Shown here: positions 1-8,601 of the stretch, one piece after another
Numbering within the stretch: position 1 is the stretch's first letter
Layout: each line of letters begins with the position of its first letter
Program-made: the position numbers and the translations under genes
Notes under the pieces: generated by a model
Database searches by the model: none
What the model saw: only the letters and a program-made list of their open reading frames with translations
What the model was told of the DNA's origin: nothing
Origin: Luteipulveratus flavus
Lineage (GTDB): Bacteria; Actinomycetota; Actinomycetes; Actinomycetales; Dermatophilaceae
Assembly: GCF_029439465.1 (NCBI RefSeq)
Contig: NZ_JAROAV010000028.1
Location: forward strand, 372,001-436,000
Direction: 5' to 3'
DNA: 64,000 bases

Positions 1-54
1 CGCCAGGCTACCGACGCCACGCCCGTCCGTCGGGTCGGCGTCCGGTGCGCGGCG

Positions 55-1089
55 TCACAGGTCCGGGACGACCTCCAGGGAGCGCGCGGTGGTCCAGTCC
101 CGGACGAGGGTGGTCTCGTCGAAGCCGTAGTGCTTCAGCAGCAGCTGGGTCGGCGTCAGCCGCTCGGCGGTGTCCCGCCGCGCCACGTCGTAGAACGCCA
201 TCAGCCTCGGCTCGCCGGCGCGCCGCACCAGGTAGCGGACGAAGGAGTAGGACGCCTCGTACGCCCTCGCCCGGTCCTGCATGTCCTCGGAGTCGAAGTC
301 CGAGCCCGTGGGCAGCTCGGTGACGTCGGAGATGTCCGCCCAGACCCCGTCCGAGCCGACGATCCCGCGGCCGGCGTACTCGGCCACGCCCTCCATCAGC
401 CAGGTCGGCATCGTCTCGGACGCCCCGACGATGGTGAGCGCGTGGAAGATCTCGTGGGTGACCAGGAGGTCGGGCGGGAAGTCGTCCTCGAGCGCCTCGT
501 CGACGACGTCCGGCCGCAGGACGACCAGCGGCGCGTTGCCCGGGGAGAACCCGTCGCTCTGGTCCATCCCGGGGCCGGCGAGGTCGGCGTACTGGTCCTG
601 GGTGTCCGGGCACAGGACGGGGATGACGACTCCCGGCGGGACCGGGCGGCCGGTGAGCCGGACGTCCCACGCCGTCCCCGCGGCGGCGGCCTGCGCGATC
701 CGGCGCAACCGGCCGGTCGGCTGGCGGCCCACCACGGCGACCTGGCCGGCACGCACGACGCGCAGACCCGGTCGGTCGAGCATCGCGGTCAGTCCGGACC
801 TGGCGATCGCGCGTCTTACGTCCGGCTGGGTGGACAGGGCCACCGGTTGTCCCACTGCGGACCGCTTCGCCGTCACGGGCAGTCGGGGCCTGTCGGCGGT
901 GCCGCTCGAGGTGACATCGGCGCCGGGGACGGCTGGGGCGCCGCCGACGTCGGCGCTCGACGTCGCCGAGGGGACGGGGCGGTGGCTCAGCGCGGGCCGC
1001 GACGGCGCGATCACTCCGGAGCAGGACGTGCACAGCAGTGCGGTCGCGAGCGCGGTGCCGAGAGCGCGGCCGCGCGAGGGACGGATCAT
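55..1089 (-). CDS. secreted lipoprotein-like zinc metallopeptidase (gluzincin type)
   Basis: The 344-residue product starts with basic residues, a short hydrophobic run and a Cys at residue 23 (LLCTSC), an atypical but plausible lipobox, so it is probably membrane-anchored outside the cell. After a Pro/Ala/Ser-rich linker comes a domain with HEIFHALT near residues 211-218 and a Glu in EGVAEY about 20 residues later. HExxH plus a downstream Glu is the zinc-site arrangement of gluzincin (peptidase MA) proteins. Substrate is unknown. It is transcribed toward the left edge. A CATACT hexamer lies 7 nt before the ATG, so the message may be leaderless. Confidence 0.75.
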   Translation of the reverse strand: MIRPSRGRALGTALATALLCTSCSGVIAPSRPALSHRPVPSATSSADVGGAPAVPGADVTSSGTADRPRLPVTAKRSAVGQPVALSTQPDVRRAIARSGLTAMLDRPGLRVVRAGQVAVVGRQPTGRLRRIAQAAAAGTAWDVRLTGRPVPPGVVIPVLCPDTQDQYADLAGPGMDQSDGFSPGNAPLVVLRPDVVDEALEDDFPPDLLVTHEIFHALTIVGASETMPTWLMEGVAEYAGRGIVGSDGVWADISDVTELPTGSDFDSEDMQDRARAYEASYSFVRYLVRRAGEPRLMAFYDVARRDTAERLTPTQLLLKHYGFDETTLVRDWTTARSLEVVPDL

Positions 1090-1096
1090 GGGCGGA

Positions 1097-1102
1097 AGTA
1101 TG
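1097..1102 (-). promoter_or_regulatory. putative -10 hexamer (CATACT) of the zincin gene
   Basis: Read on the minus strand, CATACT ends 7 nt before the ATG at 1089. No Shine-Dalgarno sequence fits between them, which is consistent with leaderless transcription. This is inference from spacing only. Confidence 0.35.
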
Positions 1103-1140
1103 CAGCCTGGAACCGTCCCGTGGCCGGGCCGGCGGTCGGA

Positions 1141-2043
1141 TCAGTCGTACTCCCAGCGCAAGCCGCTGACGCAGGGGGTCGTGGGCTCGGTCACCAGGTG
1201 GGCCCGGCCGCCGTGGTAGATCGGCACCGGGTGCTGCCGGGTGTCGGGGTCCTCCAGCCGCCGACGGCGGAACTCCTCCACCCGTACCGGCACCGCGTCG
1301 GGGTGGAACTGCAGCTCGACCACGTGGATGCCGCTGGGGTAGAGGTGCATCCGGTACTGCTCGTAGCTCGTGATGCGGTTGTCGTCCTTGATGACGTACT
1401 GGAAGACGTGGGTCTCCTGCCGGCGGACCAGCCGGTCGAACCACAGCTCGGCGACGACGATGCCCGTCCCGGCGTGACGCCCGAGCCGGCCGACGCGGCA
1501 GCCGCTGATGGCGAAGAACGAGATCTGGTCGACGTCGCAGCCCGGCTCACCCTGATACGTCACGACCGCCTGGTCGACGTCCTCCACCGCGCGGATCACC
1601 TGATGCACGTGCTTGGTCTCGATCGACCGCTCCCGGCCGATGGCGATGCCCTCGGTCACGCTCAGGCAGGCGCTCTGGCCCACCGACGGACTGCCCATCT
1701 GCGCGATCAACCCGTCGATGGTGTTGCCGAGGTCGCTGAGACCGGCCAGCCGGCTGCGACGGGCCTCGCGCGAGGCCTCCTCGGTCACCAGGTCGGTGAG
1801 GGTGGCCGGCGGCAGAGCCAGGACCTGCTCCAGCGCCTGGACGACGGGCAACGAGCGGGTCGTCGGCTGACGCTCGCCGTTCTGCCAGTACGACAGGGTG
1901 CTCACACCCACGTGCTGGCCCCGCGTGGCGAGGTGGTCCCGCACCCGGCTCAGCGCCAGGCCGCGATCGGCGATGGCGGCCCGCAGGGCCTCGTGGAACG
2001 GCGGACGGCCGGCGTCGCCGGCACTTCGTGAGGGGGTCTGCAT
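1141..2043 (-). CDS. XRE-family helix-turn-helix transcriptional regulator
   Basis: The 300-residue product has an N-terminal helix-turn-helix (about residues 15-75, including LSRVRDHLATRG and VSTLSYWQNGERQP) typical of XRE/Cro-type DNA-binding domains. The remaining ~220 residues match no family I can name; they contain a Cys-bearing segment (GEPGCDVDQISFFAISGCRVGR) and may sense a ligand. The ATG at 2043 is chosen because the minus strand has AGGAG about 11 nt upstream and the HTH begins soon after; an in-frame ATG further upstream would add a low-complexity extension outside the family fold. It diverges from the Cys-rich protein gene across a 384-bp gap. Confidence 0.75.
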   Translation of the reverse strand: MQTPSRSAGDAGRPPFHEALRAAIADRGLALSRVRDHLATRGQHVGVSTLSYWQNGERQPTTRSLPVVQALEQVLALPPATLTDLVTEEASREARRSRLAGLSDLGNTIDGLIAQMGSPSVGQSACLSVTEGIAIGRERSIETKHVHQVIRAVEDVDQAVVTYQGEPGCDVDQISFFAISGCRVGRLGRHAGTGIVVAELWFDRLVRRQETHVFQYVIKDDNRITSYEQYRMHLYPSGIHVVELQFHPDAVPVRVEEFRRRRLEDPDTRQHPVPIYHGGRAHLVTEPTTPCVSGLRWEYD

Positions 2044-2415
2044 GCTGCTTCGTTCTCCTGCTCCTCGCCGTGGCACGGAGGCCACGGTGAACACTCGCCG
2101 GTGCCCCCCGGCTGAATGTGAGCAGCGCGCGTCGACGGACTCACACCCGTCCGCCGTCCCCAACCCGCACCCTAGGGGACGTCGCTCCCGCCTCCGGCCC
2201 GACCGCAGGAAATGCCGCGAGCACCTTGCTGGGCGACACCCTGCACAACGCGTGTGGGAGGCCAGGTCCGGCTGCGATGGATCGGTCACGCCCTGCACGG
2301 CTGACCAGCGCCGTCGTCCACGTCAGCCCGCAGTCGGCCCACGCCGGGACGACGGCGGCGTGAGCGCGTCGGGGCTCGGCCGCACGTGCGTCGGTCGGCG
2401 CGGGGCCGGGCCGCC
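2044..2415. other. divergent intergenic region with a 10-bp inverted repeat
   Basis: About 370 bp separate the divergent regulator and Cys-rich protein genes. It holds the regulator's ribosome binding site. A perfect 10-bp inverted repeat (GCCGTCGTCC at 2310-2319, its complement at 2347-2356) brackets 27 nt, about 80 bp before the plus-strand gene. It could be an operator or a hairpin. No convincing coding frame was seen. Confidence 0.35.
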
Positions 2416-2421
2416 TAGAGT
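2416..2421 (+). promoter_or_regulatory. putative -10 hexamer (TAGAGT) before a leaderless GTG
   Basis: TAGAGT lies 6 nt before the GTG at 2428, fitting TANNNT with transcription starting at or next to the start codon. No ribosome binding site is present. Confidence 0.45.
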
Positions 2422-2427
2422 CGACAC

Positions 2428-3222
2428 GTGCCCGAGACACCCCTGGAGACCCCCCGCACCTGGGTGGAGTTCGACAACCCGGCCGACGCGCAGGAGCGGT
2501 TCCGCTGCGACCTGACCTGGCTGACGTCGTCCTGGACCTGCATCTTCGGCAACGGCTGCCCCGGCATCTACGCCGACGCGCCCGACACCGGCTGCTGCAC
2601 CCTCGGCGCGCATTTCTCCGACAAGGACGACATCAAGAACGTCAAGAAGGTCGTCGCCGAGCTCGGGCCGGACGAGTGGCAGTACTACGACGAGGGCCAC
2701 TCCAAGGCGGGCTGGCGGGAGAAGGAGGACGGCGAGACCAAGACGCGCGTGGTCGACGGCGCGTGCATCTTCCACAACCGGCCCGGCTTCCCGGCCGGGT
2801 CCGGGTGCGCGCTGCACCAGCACGCACTCGCCGTCGGTGCCGAGCCGCACACCATGAAGCCCGACGTGTGCTGGCAGCTGCCGATCCGGCGTACGTACCG
2901 GACGGTCGAGCTGCCGGACGACACGTCCTACCTGGAGATCTCCATCGCCGAGTACGACCGGCGCGGCTGGGGGCCGGGCGGGCACGACCTCGACTGGTAC
3001 TGCTCCGGGAACCCCGAGGCCCACGTCGGCGCCGACCCGGTCTACCTCTCCAACGCGGGCGAGCTGAGGCACCTGATGGGCGACGAGGGGTACGAGGTCC
3101 TGGTCACCCACTGCGAGGCGCACCTGGCGCTGGTCCGGACCGCACACAAGGGTCCCGGCGGTCGCGCGCTGCTGCCCCTGCTGGTGCACCCGGCGACGCT
3201 GGCGGCGCAGGACCATCGATGA
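2428..3222 (+). CDS. conserved Cys-rich protein (YkgJ/DUF3109-like metal-cluster family)
   Basis: The 264-residue product is soluble and has a cysteine pattern suggesting a metal or Fe-S site: [20 protein letters not shown] near residues 38-57, then [11 protein letters not shown] near 130, KPDVCWQLP near 150, WYCSG near 192 and HCEAH near 230. This resembles the zinc/iron-chelating YkgJ and DUF3109-type proteins; the assignment rests on motif layout, and the molecular role is unknown. The GTG start follows a TAGAGT hexamer by 6 nt. Its TGA overlaps the ATG of the methyltransferase gene (ATGA), so the two are probably translationally coupled. Confidence 0.65.
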   Translation: MPETPLETPRTWVEFDNPADAQERFRCDLTWLTSSWTCIFGNGCPGIYADAPDTGCCTLGAHFSDKDDIKNVKKVVAELGPDEWQYYDEGHSKAGWREKEDGETKTRVVDGACIFHNRPGFPAGSGCALHQHALAVGAEPHTMKPDVCWQLPIRRTYRTVELPDDTSYLEISIAEYDRRGWGPGGHDLDWYCSGNPEAHVGADPVYLSNAGELRHLMGDEGYEVLVTHCEAHLALVRTAHKGPGGRALLPLLVHPATLAAQDHR

Positions 3223-3917
3223 GCCCCGAGCAGCACCAGGCGATCCCGTCACCGAACATCTGGGGTGACCCGGACGCGTACGAGATCGAGAACCTCGCCG
3301 TCGACCCCGACGGGGCGATCTGGGCGGCGATGCGCGCGGTCCGGGACTGGCGCGGCACGCGGGTGCTCGACATCGGGTGCGGCACCGGGTTCCACCTGCC
3401 GTACCTCGCCTCGACCGCCACGTACGTGATCGGCGTGGAGCCACATCTGCCGCTGTACGAGGTTGCCACTGAACGGATCTCGGGTCTGGACCACGCCGAG
3501 GTACGCCACGGTCTGGCCCAGGGGCTCCCGGTCGAGGACCACTCGATCGACGTCGTGCACAACCGGTGGGCGTACTTCTTCGGCCCCGGCTGCGAGCCCG
3601 GCCTGCGCGAGCTCGAGCGGGTCATGGCTCCCGGCGGCGTGGCGTTCCTGATCGACAACGACGCGACGCGGTCGACGTTCGGACGCTGGTTCCGCGACGC
3701 CTGGCCGGACGTGGATGCCTTTGCGGTGCAACGGTTCTGGGACAGGAACGGGTTCACGACGGTGCCGGTCATGATGCGCTGGTCGTTCGAGTCACGGGCC
3801 GACCTCGAACGCGTCGTCCGGATCGAGTTCAAGCCCGAGCAGTCCGACCGGATCCTGGCCGAGCACGATGGCCTGGAGGTCGACTACGCGGTCGCCGTCC
3901 GCTGGCGCCGTTACTGA
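3219..3917 (+). CDS. class I SAM-dependent methyltransferase
   Basis: The 232-residue product has the SAM-binding motif [16 protein letters not shown] near residues 50-64, an acidic residue ending the second strand (VIGVEPH), and a later [16 protein letters not shown] segment typical of the Methyltransf_11 fold. The substrate cannot be read from the sequence. The ATG overlaps the upstream stop by 4 nt (ATGA), so it is probably co-translated with the Cys-rich protein. The 3' end overlaps the convergent adenylate-forming enzyme gene by 7 bp. Confidence 0.85.
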   Translation: MSPEQHQAIPSPNIWGDPDAYEIENLAVDPDGAIWAAMRAVRDWRGTRVLDIGCGTGFHLPYLASTATYVIGVEPHLPLYEVATERISGLDHAEVRHGLAQGLPVEDHSIDVVHNRWAYFFGPGCEPGLRELERVMAPGGVAFLIDNDATRSTFGRWFRDAWPDVDAFAVQRFWDRNGFTTVPVMMRWSFESRADLERVVRIEFKPEQSDRILAEHDGLEVDYAVAVRWRRY

Positions 3918-5293
3918 CCCAGCTCGCTGGCGAACCGGCGTGGTTTGCCCGGGCCCAGCGCGACCGGCCCACTCACCGGCTCGACCTCGACCGGCTGCTG
4001 CAGGAGCCGGTCGAACGCCTCGCGCAGCGCCGGGTGGTTGCCGCCGAGGCAGCGCGCGAGCACCGAGCCGTCCGCACGCTGGCGCACCGCCCACGCGCGT
4101 ACCCCGTGCTGCTGCAGCCGCTGGGTCAGCTCGACCGACTGCACCGTACGGCCGTCCCCGGTGACGAACCGGACGGCGGCCCGGCCCTCCAACCCGACGA
4201 TCCGGCGGTCCCGGCCCGCCCCGGTCAGCGCGCCCCGATCACCCGTGCGGTAGCGCAGGAGCGGGAGGTACGGGTTCTCCAGGCTCGTCACCACGATCTC
4301 GCCGGCCGACCCGTCCGCGAGAGAGCGTCCCGCGTCGTCGACCACCTCGACGTGGATGGTGCGGGGAAGGAGGTGGTGCCCCTCGCGCGAGCCGTACGCT
4401 GCCGCCACCGGACCGGTCTCCCGCAGGCCGTAGAGGTCGAGAACCGTTGTGCCACTTCGGGACTCGACGTACGACCGCGCGGCCGGGCTGAGGTCGACGG
4501 CACCGGAGACGAAGGCCAGTGGTGTGACCGGCAGGCCCAGGTCGACGTAGTCCATGAGGGTGAGCGCCGAGCCGGACACCACCTGCGGGTTCACCTCCGA
4601 CAGGAACGCCGCCCGGTGGTCGAGGTCGGTCCAGGCGCTCGGGTGCAGGTTCACCCGGCTCATCAGCTGCTCGTCCCGCCACGTCATGGTCGAGGCGTAC
4701 GTGAACGCCTGCTCCTGGTGGACGACGTTGAGCAGACCCAGGCGCGACGGATCCCGCGGCCAGGTGATCCCGCACCGTGACAGCAGGTGCTCGAGCAGTG
4801 GCAGGTCCCTGGCGATGTCGAGCGGGTGCCACGGGATCACCAGCGCCGAACCGGTGCTGCCCGAGCTGGTCCCCTGCACGACCCGTGACAGGTCGGCGTC
4901 CACGGGGACGAAGTCGGCGACGGCCCGGGCCAGGTCGGCGCGGCTGATCGTCGGCAGCTGCTCCCACCGGTCGACGCCGAGGCGCCGGTAGAACGGCACG
5001 ACGGCGAGCAGCCGGTCCAGGCGCTCGAGCACGGCCGGCGGTGGCCCGTCGTCGCCGGCCGGCGGATCGGTCGCCAGCCCGTCGGTCCAGGCGTCCAGCG
5101 CCGCGTGGTCCTCGGGGGTCAGCAGATCGCCGCACTCGTGCGTCCAGACGGGCGCGCTCGGGTGGCAGCGCAACCCGTCCAACCGGCGACGCCCGTCCGG
5201 GGACGCGGTCGGCCAGCGCTCGTCGTCGGTCCGGACGGCCGCCCCGAGAGGTTCGTACCCGGGCAGGACGTCGGGCGTCCGACGCTCAGACAT
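3911..5293 (-). CDS. CapK/PaaK-like adenylate-forming enzyme
   Basis: The 460-residue product carries signatures of the ANL adenylating superfamily in the phenylacetate-CoA ligase/CapK branch: a Gly/Ser/Thr ATP loop GTSSGSTGSALVIPWHP, the YGLRETGPVAA motif whose Glu contacts Mg-ATP, and YRTGD. Such enzymes adenylate a carboxylic acid before transfer to CoA or another acceptor; the acid is unknown. The ATG at 5293 overlaps the end of the preceding gene by 8 bp, and this is the last gene of the coupled run that starts with the flavin reductase. Convergent with the methyltransferase. Confidence 0.75.
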   Translation of the reverse strand: MSERRTPDVLPGYEPLGAAVRTDDERWPTASPDGRRRLDGLRCHPSAPVWTHECGDLLTPEDHAALDAWTDGLATDPPAGDDGPPPAVLERLDRLLAVVPFYRRLGVDRWEQLPTISRADLARAVADFVPVDADLSRVVQGTSSGSTGSALVIPWHPLDIARDLPLLEHLLSRCGITWPRDPSRLGLLNVVHQEQAFTYASTMTWRDEQLMSRVNLHPSAWTDLDHRAAFLSEVNPQVVSGSALTLMDYVDLGLPVTPLAFVSGAVDLSPAARSYVESRSGTTVLDLYGLRETGPVAAAYGSREGHHLLPRTIHVEVVDDAGRSLADGSAGEIVVTSLENPYLPLLRYRTGDRGALTGAGRDRRIVGLEGRAAVRFVTGDGRTVQSVELTQRLQQHGVRAWAVRQRADGSVLARCLGGNHPALREAFDRLLQQPVEVEPVSGPVALGPGKPRRFASELGQ

Positions 5294-5903
5294 GGGTGTA
5301 CTGCGCAGCGGCTTCCTGCGCCCTCTTCTCGGCCAGCCGACGAGCCAGCTCCTCGGCCTTGCGCTGCTCCTCCGCGGCGGCCCGCAGCGCGGCTCGGCGG
5401 GCGGCACTGCCCACCGCGACCCATCGGTCCTCGGCGACGCCGTGGGTCTCACCGCGCGGGCGCAGCCCGAGCACCCGGCACAACGCTCGGACGACCTCCT
5501 CGTGCCGCTCCGGGTCCTCACCCGTCCAGCGCGCCACCGGTACGGCGTCGGCCAGCCCGGCGAAGGAGAGCAGGGCACTCGCGACGGACTCGCCGTCGTA
5601 CGAACGGCCCTCGCCCGGCGCCGTCCGCAGCAGCGGCGCGAGCGGTGGGCCCGCCACCATCCACGCGCCGACCTGGAGTGCGAGCCGCTCGGGCAGCGCG
5701 AGCTCGCCGAGCCCGCGGGCGCGGACGGCCTCGTCACCGGCCGGCCGCACTCCGGCCAGCCGGACCGCGTCGTTGACCAGCGGACCCGCCTCGACGTCGC
5801 CGGCCAGGAAGTCCGGCGGGATCGCCAGCAGGCGCCCGATCATCGCCTGCAGGTCGGGCCCCTCGACCGAGTGGTCGAGCGGATCGGTCAGTGGGTCACT
5901 CAT
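5286..5903 (-). CDS. uncharacterised protein of the MoxR/VWA run
   Basis: The 205-residue product is mostly predicted alpha-helical, with an acidic, Leu-rich body and a charged C-terminal helix (about residues 160-195, RRAALRAAAEEQRKAEELAR) likely to form a coiled coil. No motif I recognise is present. The ATG overlaps the stop of the VWA/metallopeptidase-like gene (ATGA), and its own end overlaps the next start by 8 bp, so it is embedded in the operon and probably a structural or adaptor partner of the ATPase/VWA pair (inference from position). Confidence 0.65.
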   Translation of the reverse strand: MSDPLTDPLDHSVEGPDLQAMIGRLLAIPPDFLAGDVEAGPLVNDAVRLAGVRPAGDEAVRARGLGELALPERLALQVGAWMVAGPPLAPLLRTAPGEGRSYDGESVASALLSFAGLADAVPVARWTGEDPERHEEVVRALCRVLGLRPRGETHGVAEDRWVAVGSAARRAALRAAAEEQRKAEELARRLAEKRAQEAAAQYTHV

Positions 5904-7651
5904 GCGGCGGCACCTCCCCAGCTACGTCGTGCCATCACCCGGGCGAAGGCCACCAGGTCGTCCGGCGGCAGGCGCACCACCTCGTAGTCACCGGCGAGCT
6001 CGCGGGTGTCGTCCACGACGGACTCCGGGACGTCGAGCACCAGCGTCCCGCCACCGCCCGCCGCCGCCAGCGCCTCGTGCGCGGCCCCGGCGAGCTCCCT
6101 CGGCTGACCCTGGCCGAACATCGACCGGACGCCGTCGTCGGAGATGACCGCGATGTGGCACGTCTGCTCCCGCGTCTGCGGGCTCCGACCGCGGCTGCGG
6201 TGCGCGTGCGCCAGCTGCGCCAGCGGGAAGGACGTCCCGCCTCCGTGGTAGGTCAGCAGCGCGAGGACCGCGGCCGTACGGTCGCGCACGAAGTCGCCCG
6301 TGGAGGAGATCTGCTCCGGGCCGGCCCAGCTCGTGACGCGGACCCGGGCACCGACGCGCAGCGCCGACAGGACGAGCACCGCTCCACCGAGGACGGCCGG
6401 CGAGACGCTGCGGCGCGGGTCCGGCATCGAGCCGGAGGAGTCGACGTACAGGTCGAGGTCGACCGGGCGTCGCTCGCGCTCCGGTCCACTCGCGCGCTCG
6501 ACGACCCGACGCTGCGTCGTCACTCCGGGCACGACGGTCGTGGACCGCAGCATCGTCGCGGCCCAGTCGATGTCCGCGGGGTCGTCGCCGAGGTCCCACG
6601 TCTGCATGCCCTGCCACTCCGGCTCTGCCGCCGGGGGTCGCGCCTGCCGCGGGAAGGGGACGAGGTGCCGAGACGCGCGACGCACGTACCAGTCGAGGGC
6701 CGCGTCCCGTCGCAGGTCCATGGCGCCGTAGAGGACCGCGAGATCGGAGGGACCGAACGACTGACCGCCCGACCCGCGCCCGGTCCTGGCCCGCTGGTCC
6801 GAGTCGTCGCCCGCCGAGGGAGCGGCCTCCTGCGAACCGTCGTCGTCCCCACCGGCGGAGCCACCGCCACCGCCGGACCCCTCGGCGCGGCCGGCTTCGG
6901 GGTTGACGCGCGGGTCGAGCGCGGGATGCAGCGGGACGCCGCCGGCCAGGTCGCCGTCGTCCAGCTCCGGCGCCTCGTCACCGTCGACGTGCACCCGGCA
7001 CACGTCGACGCCGGCGTCGTCCTCGGGCATCCACCGTCGCATCAGGGCCGCGAATCCGCCTGCGCCCTCGACGAACTCGCGCGCGAAGACACGGGCATGC
7101 CTGGCCAGCAACGCCGCGTCGGTGTCCTGCTGCGCCGACACCGGGCCGGAGGTGAGCGTGCGGCGGGGCAGCTGCCAGAGCACCTCGCAGGTACGCAGGT
7201 AGACGGTGAAGTACGGCACGGAGGCACCGGCCGCGGCGGCGCGGTACGGCCCGGTCATGTCCAGCCCGCACTGGCGGGTCAGCCGGTCGTTGATGAGCAG
7301 GTCGGTCCACAGGTTGGCCATCTCGGCGGCGCGGCCGTCGCGATCGACGAGTCCGAGCCGGCACCGCTGGACCGTGCGGGCCAGACCGGTCAGGTCGGCC
7401 GGCGCGAGGACGTGGTGACCGATCTCGTGCGCCAGGACGGGCAGCGGGTCGTCCTGGATGCCGAGCGCGACGACGCGCCGCAGGTCGATCGTGGCGCGGA
7501 CGTCGTCCAGGGAGAACCACGCGAGCGCGTCGACCGGCTGCGTGGCCTCGTCGGTGAGCAGCAGCGGCTCGGACAACCGCAGCGCCTGCCCCCAGCAGCT
7601 CAACGCCTCGGGCCAGGCCGCTGCCCAGCGCTCGTCGAGTGGGTCGGTCAC
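5900..7651 (-). CDS. VWA-like protein with N-terminal predicted metallopeptidase motif (COG3864 type)
   Basis: The 583-residue product combines two signatures. Residues 75-79 are HEIGH, an HExxH zinc motif in an N-terminal domain resembling the DUF2201_N predicted metallopeptidase. Near residues 400-410 is DLDLYVDSSGSM, a MIDAS-type DxSxS metal site of a von Willebrand A domain. A Gly/Asp/Ser-rich linker (about residues 265-290) separates the halves. VWA proteins of this kind commonly pair with a MoxR AAA+ ATPase, and the ATPase gene here is two genes upstream in the same run. Whether the zinc site is catalytic is not shown. Start and stop overlap both neighbours by 4 nt. Confidence 0.75.
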   Translation of the reverse strand: MTDPLDERWAAAWPEALSCWGQALRLSEPLLLTDEATQPVDALAWFSLDDVRATIDLRRVVALGIQDDPLPVLAHEIGHHVLAPADLTGLARTVQRCRLGLVDRDGRAAEMANLWTDLLINDRLTRQCGLDMTGPYRAAAAGASVPYFTVYLRTCEVLWQLPRRTLTSGPVSAQQDTDAALLARHARVFAREFVEGAGGFAALMRRWMPEDDAGVDVCRVHVDGDEAPELDDGDLAGGVPLHPALDPRVNPEAGRAEGSGGGGGSAGGDDDGSQEAAPSAGDDSDQRARTGRGSGGQSFGPSDLAVLYGAMDLRRDAALDWYVRRASRHLVPFPRQARPPAAEPEWQGMQTWDLGDDPADIDWAATMLRSTTVVPGVTTQRRVVERASGPERERRPVDLDLYVDSSGSMPDPRRSVSPAVLGGAVLVLSALRVGARVRVTSWAGPEQISSTGDFVRDRTAAVLALLTYHGGGTSFPLAQLAHAHRSRGRSPQTREQTCHIAVISDDGVRSMFGQGQPRELAGAAHEALAAAGGGGTLVLDVPESVVDDTRELAGDYEVVRLPPDDLVAFARVMARRSWGGAAA

Positions 7652-8601
7652 GAGGCGACCTCCTCGGGGTGCAGCACCAGCTGGTAGGACGAGGCGAGGC
7701 TGGTCAGCACCGCTCCCCCGGCCCGGACGACCCCGGTCACGCCCGCCGCTCCGCGCTCAGCGGCAGCAGGCCGCCCGGCGGCCGGCGACTCACCACGCGG
7801 GACGACCGCCGCGCCGAAGGCATCCGCGACGACCGTCCAGTCCCCCTCGCGCGTGCGGACCTGCCACTCCGCGCCATCGCCGTCGAGCACGACGGGCGGC
7901 GTACGCCACGGGCCGCCGAAGCCCCGGAACCCGCCGACCCGCCGCGGCCAGCCGTCGCCGTCCGGCCACCACAGAGGGCGAACCTTGTTGCGCTGCAACG
8001 CTTCCCGCGCATCCGACACACCGAGCGCCGCGTCGAGCACCGGCTCCGGGAGGCCGCCGGAGATCCGCATCGCGGTGCCCCGCAGCCGGACGTGACCCGC
8101 GCGCCACGCGGCCACGACCCCGAGCCGGCGGAGGTCCTCGTCGGACACCTCACCCGGCCAGGCACCCGTCGCCGCCGCCATCCGGCGCGCCCACGCCGGG
8201 ACGTCGCCGACCGCGTCCAGGTGTGCGGCCGCCGTGGTCAGGTCGGTCAGCAGCTGGGGGGTGGTGGCGCTGAGGTCGCCGCCGAGCGACGGCCAGATCC
8301 CCGTGAGCGCCCACCGGCGTACCGACGACGGCGCGAACCGACGGGCGGCGACCAGCCGAGCGACGTGCACGGCGAGCGCGGGAGCCCAACGGTCGGCGTC
8401 GAGCCGGTGGCGCGCCACGCAGGCGTCGAACGCCGGTCCGACCGACCGGAGCGCCTCGACGAGGCTCGGGTCGTCGGCGCCGTCGGCCCGAGGTGCCGCC
8501 AGCAGGGACTCGATCCGAGCGGCGTCCCGGCGCAGCGCAGCTGCCCAGAGCGGTGCCGGGTCGTCGCCGTCCGCCGGGCTCAGCCCGACCACCGCAGCCA
8601 C
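7648..8601 (-). CDS. uncharacterised protein between the AAA+ ATPase and VWA genes
   Basis: The ~317-residue product has an alpha-helical N-terminal part (ALRRDAARIESLLAA, SLVEALRSVGPAFDACVARHRLDADRW) and a Gly/Trp-rich C-terminal part (VGGFRGFGGPW). I recognise no family. The stop overlaps the VWA gene start (ATGA). The start is uncertain: in-frame GTG codons at 8601 and 8592 both lie within the last 22 bp of the ATPase gene and neither has a clear ribosome binding site. As part of the coupled run it is probably a subunit or substrate adaptor of the MoxR/VWA machine (inference). Confidence 0.65.
   Translation of the reverse strand: MAAVVGLSPADGDDPAPLWAAALRRDAARIESLLAAPRADGADDPSLVEALRSVGPAFDACVARHRLDADRWAPALAVHVARLVAARRFAPSSVRRWALTGIWPSLGGDLSATTPQLLTDLTTAAAHLDAVGDVPAWARRMAAATGAWPGEVSDEDLRRLGVVAAWRAGHVRLRGTAMRISGGLPEPVLDAALGVSDAREALQRNKVRPLWWPDGDGWPRRVGGFRGFGGPWRTPPVVLDGDGAEWQVRTREGDWTVVADAFGAAVVPRGESPAAGRPAAAERGAAGVTGVVRAGGAVLTSLASSYQLVLHPEEVAS

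Noticed and set aside
1-54. Continuing gene at the left edge
   Set aside because: No frame with family features; the zincin gene stops at 55 and the remaining bases are too few to judge.
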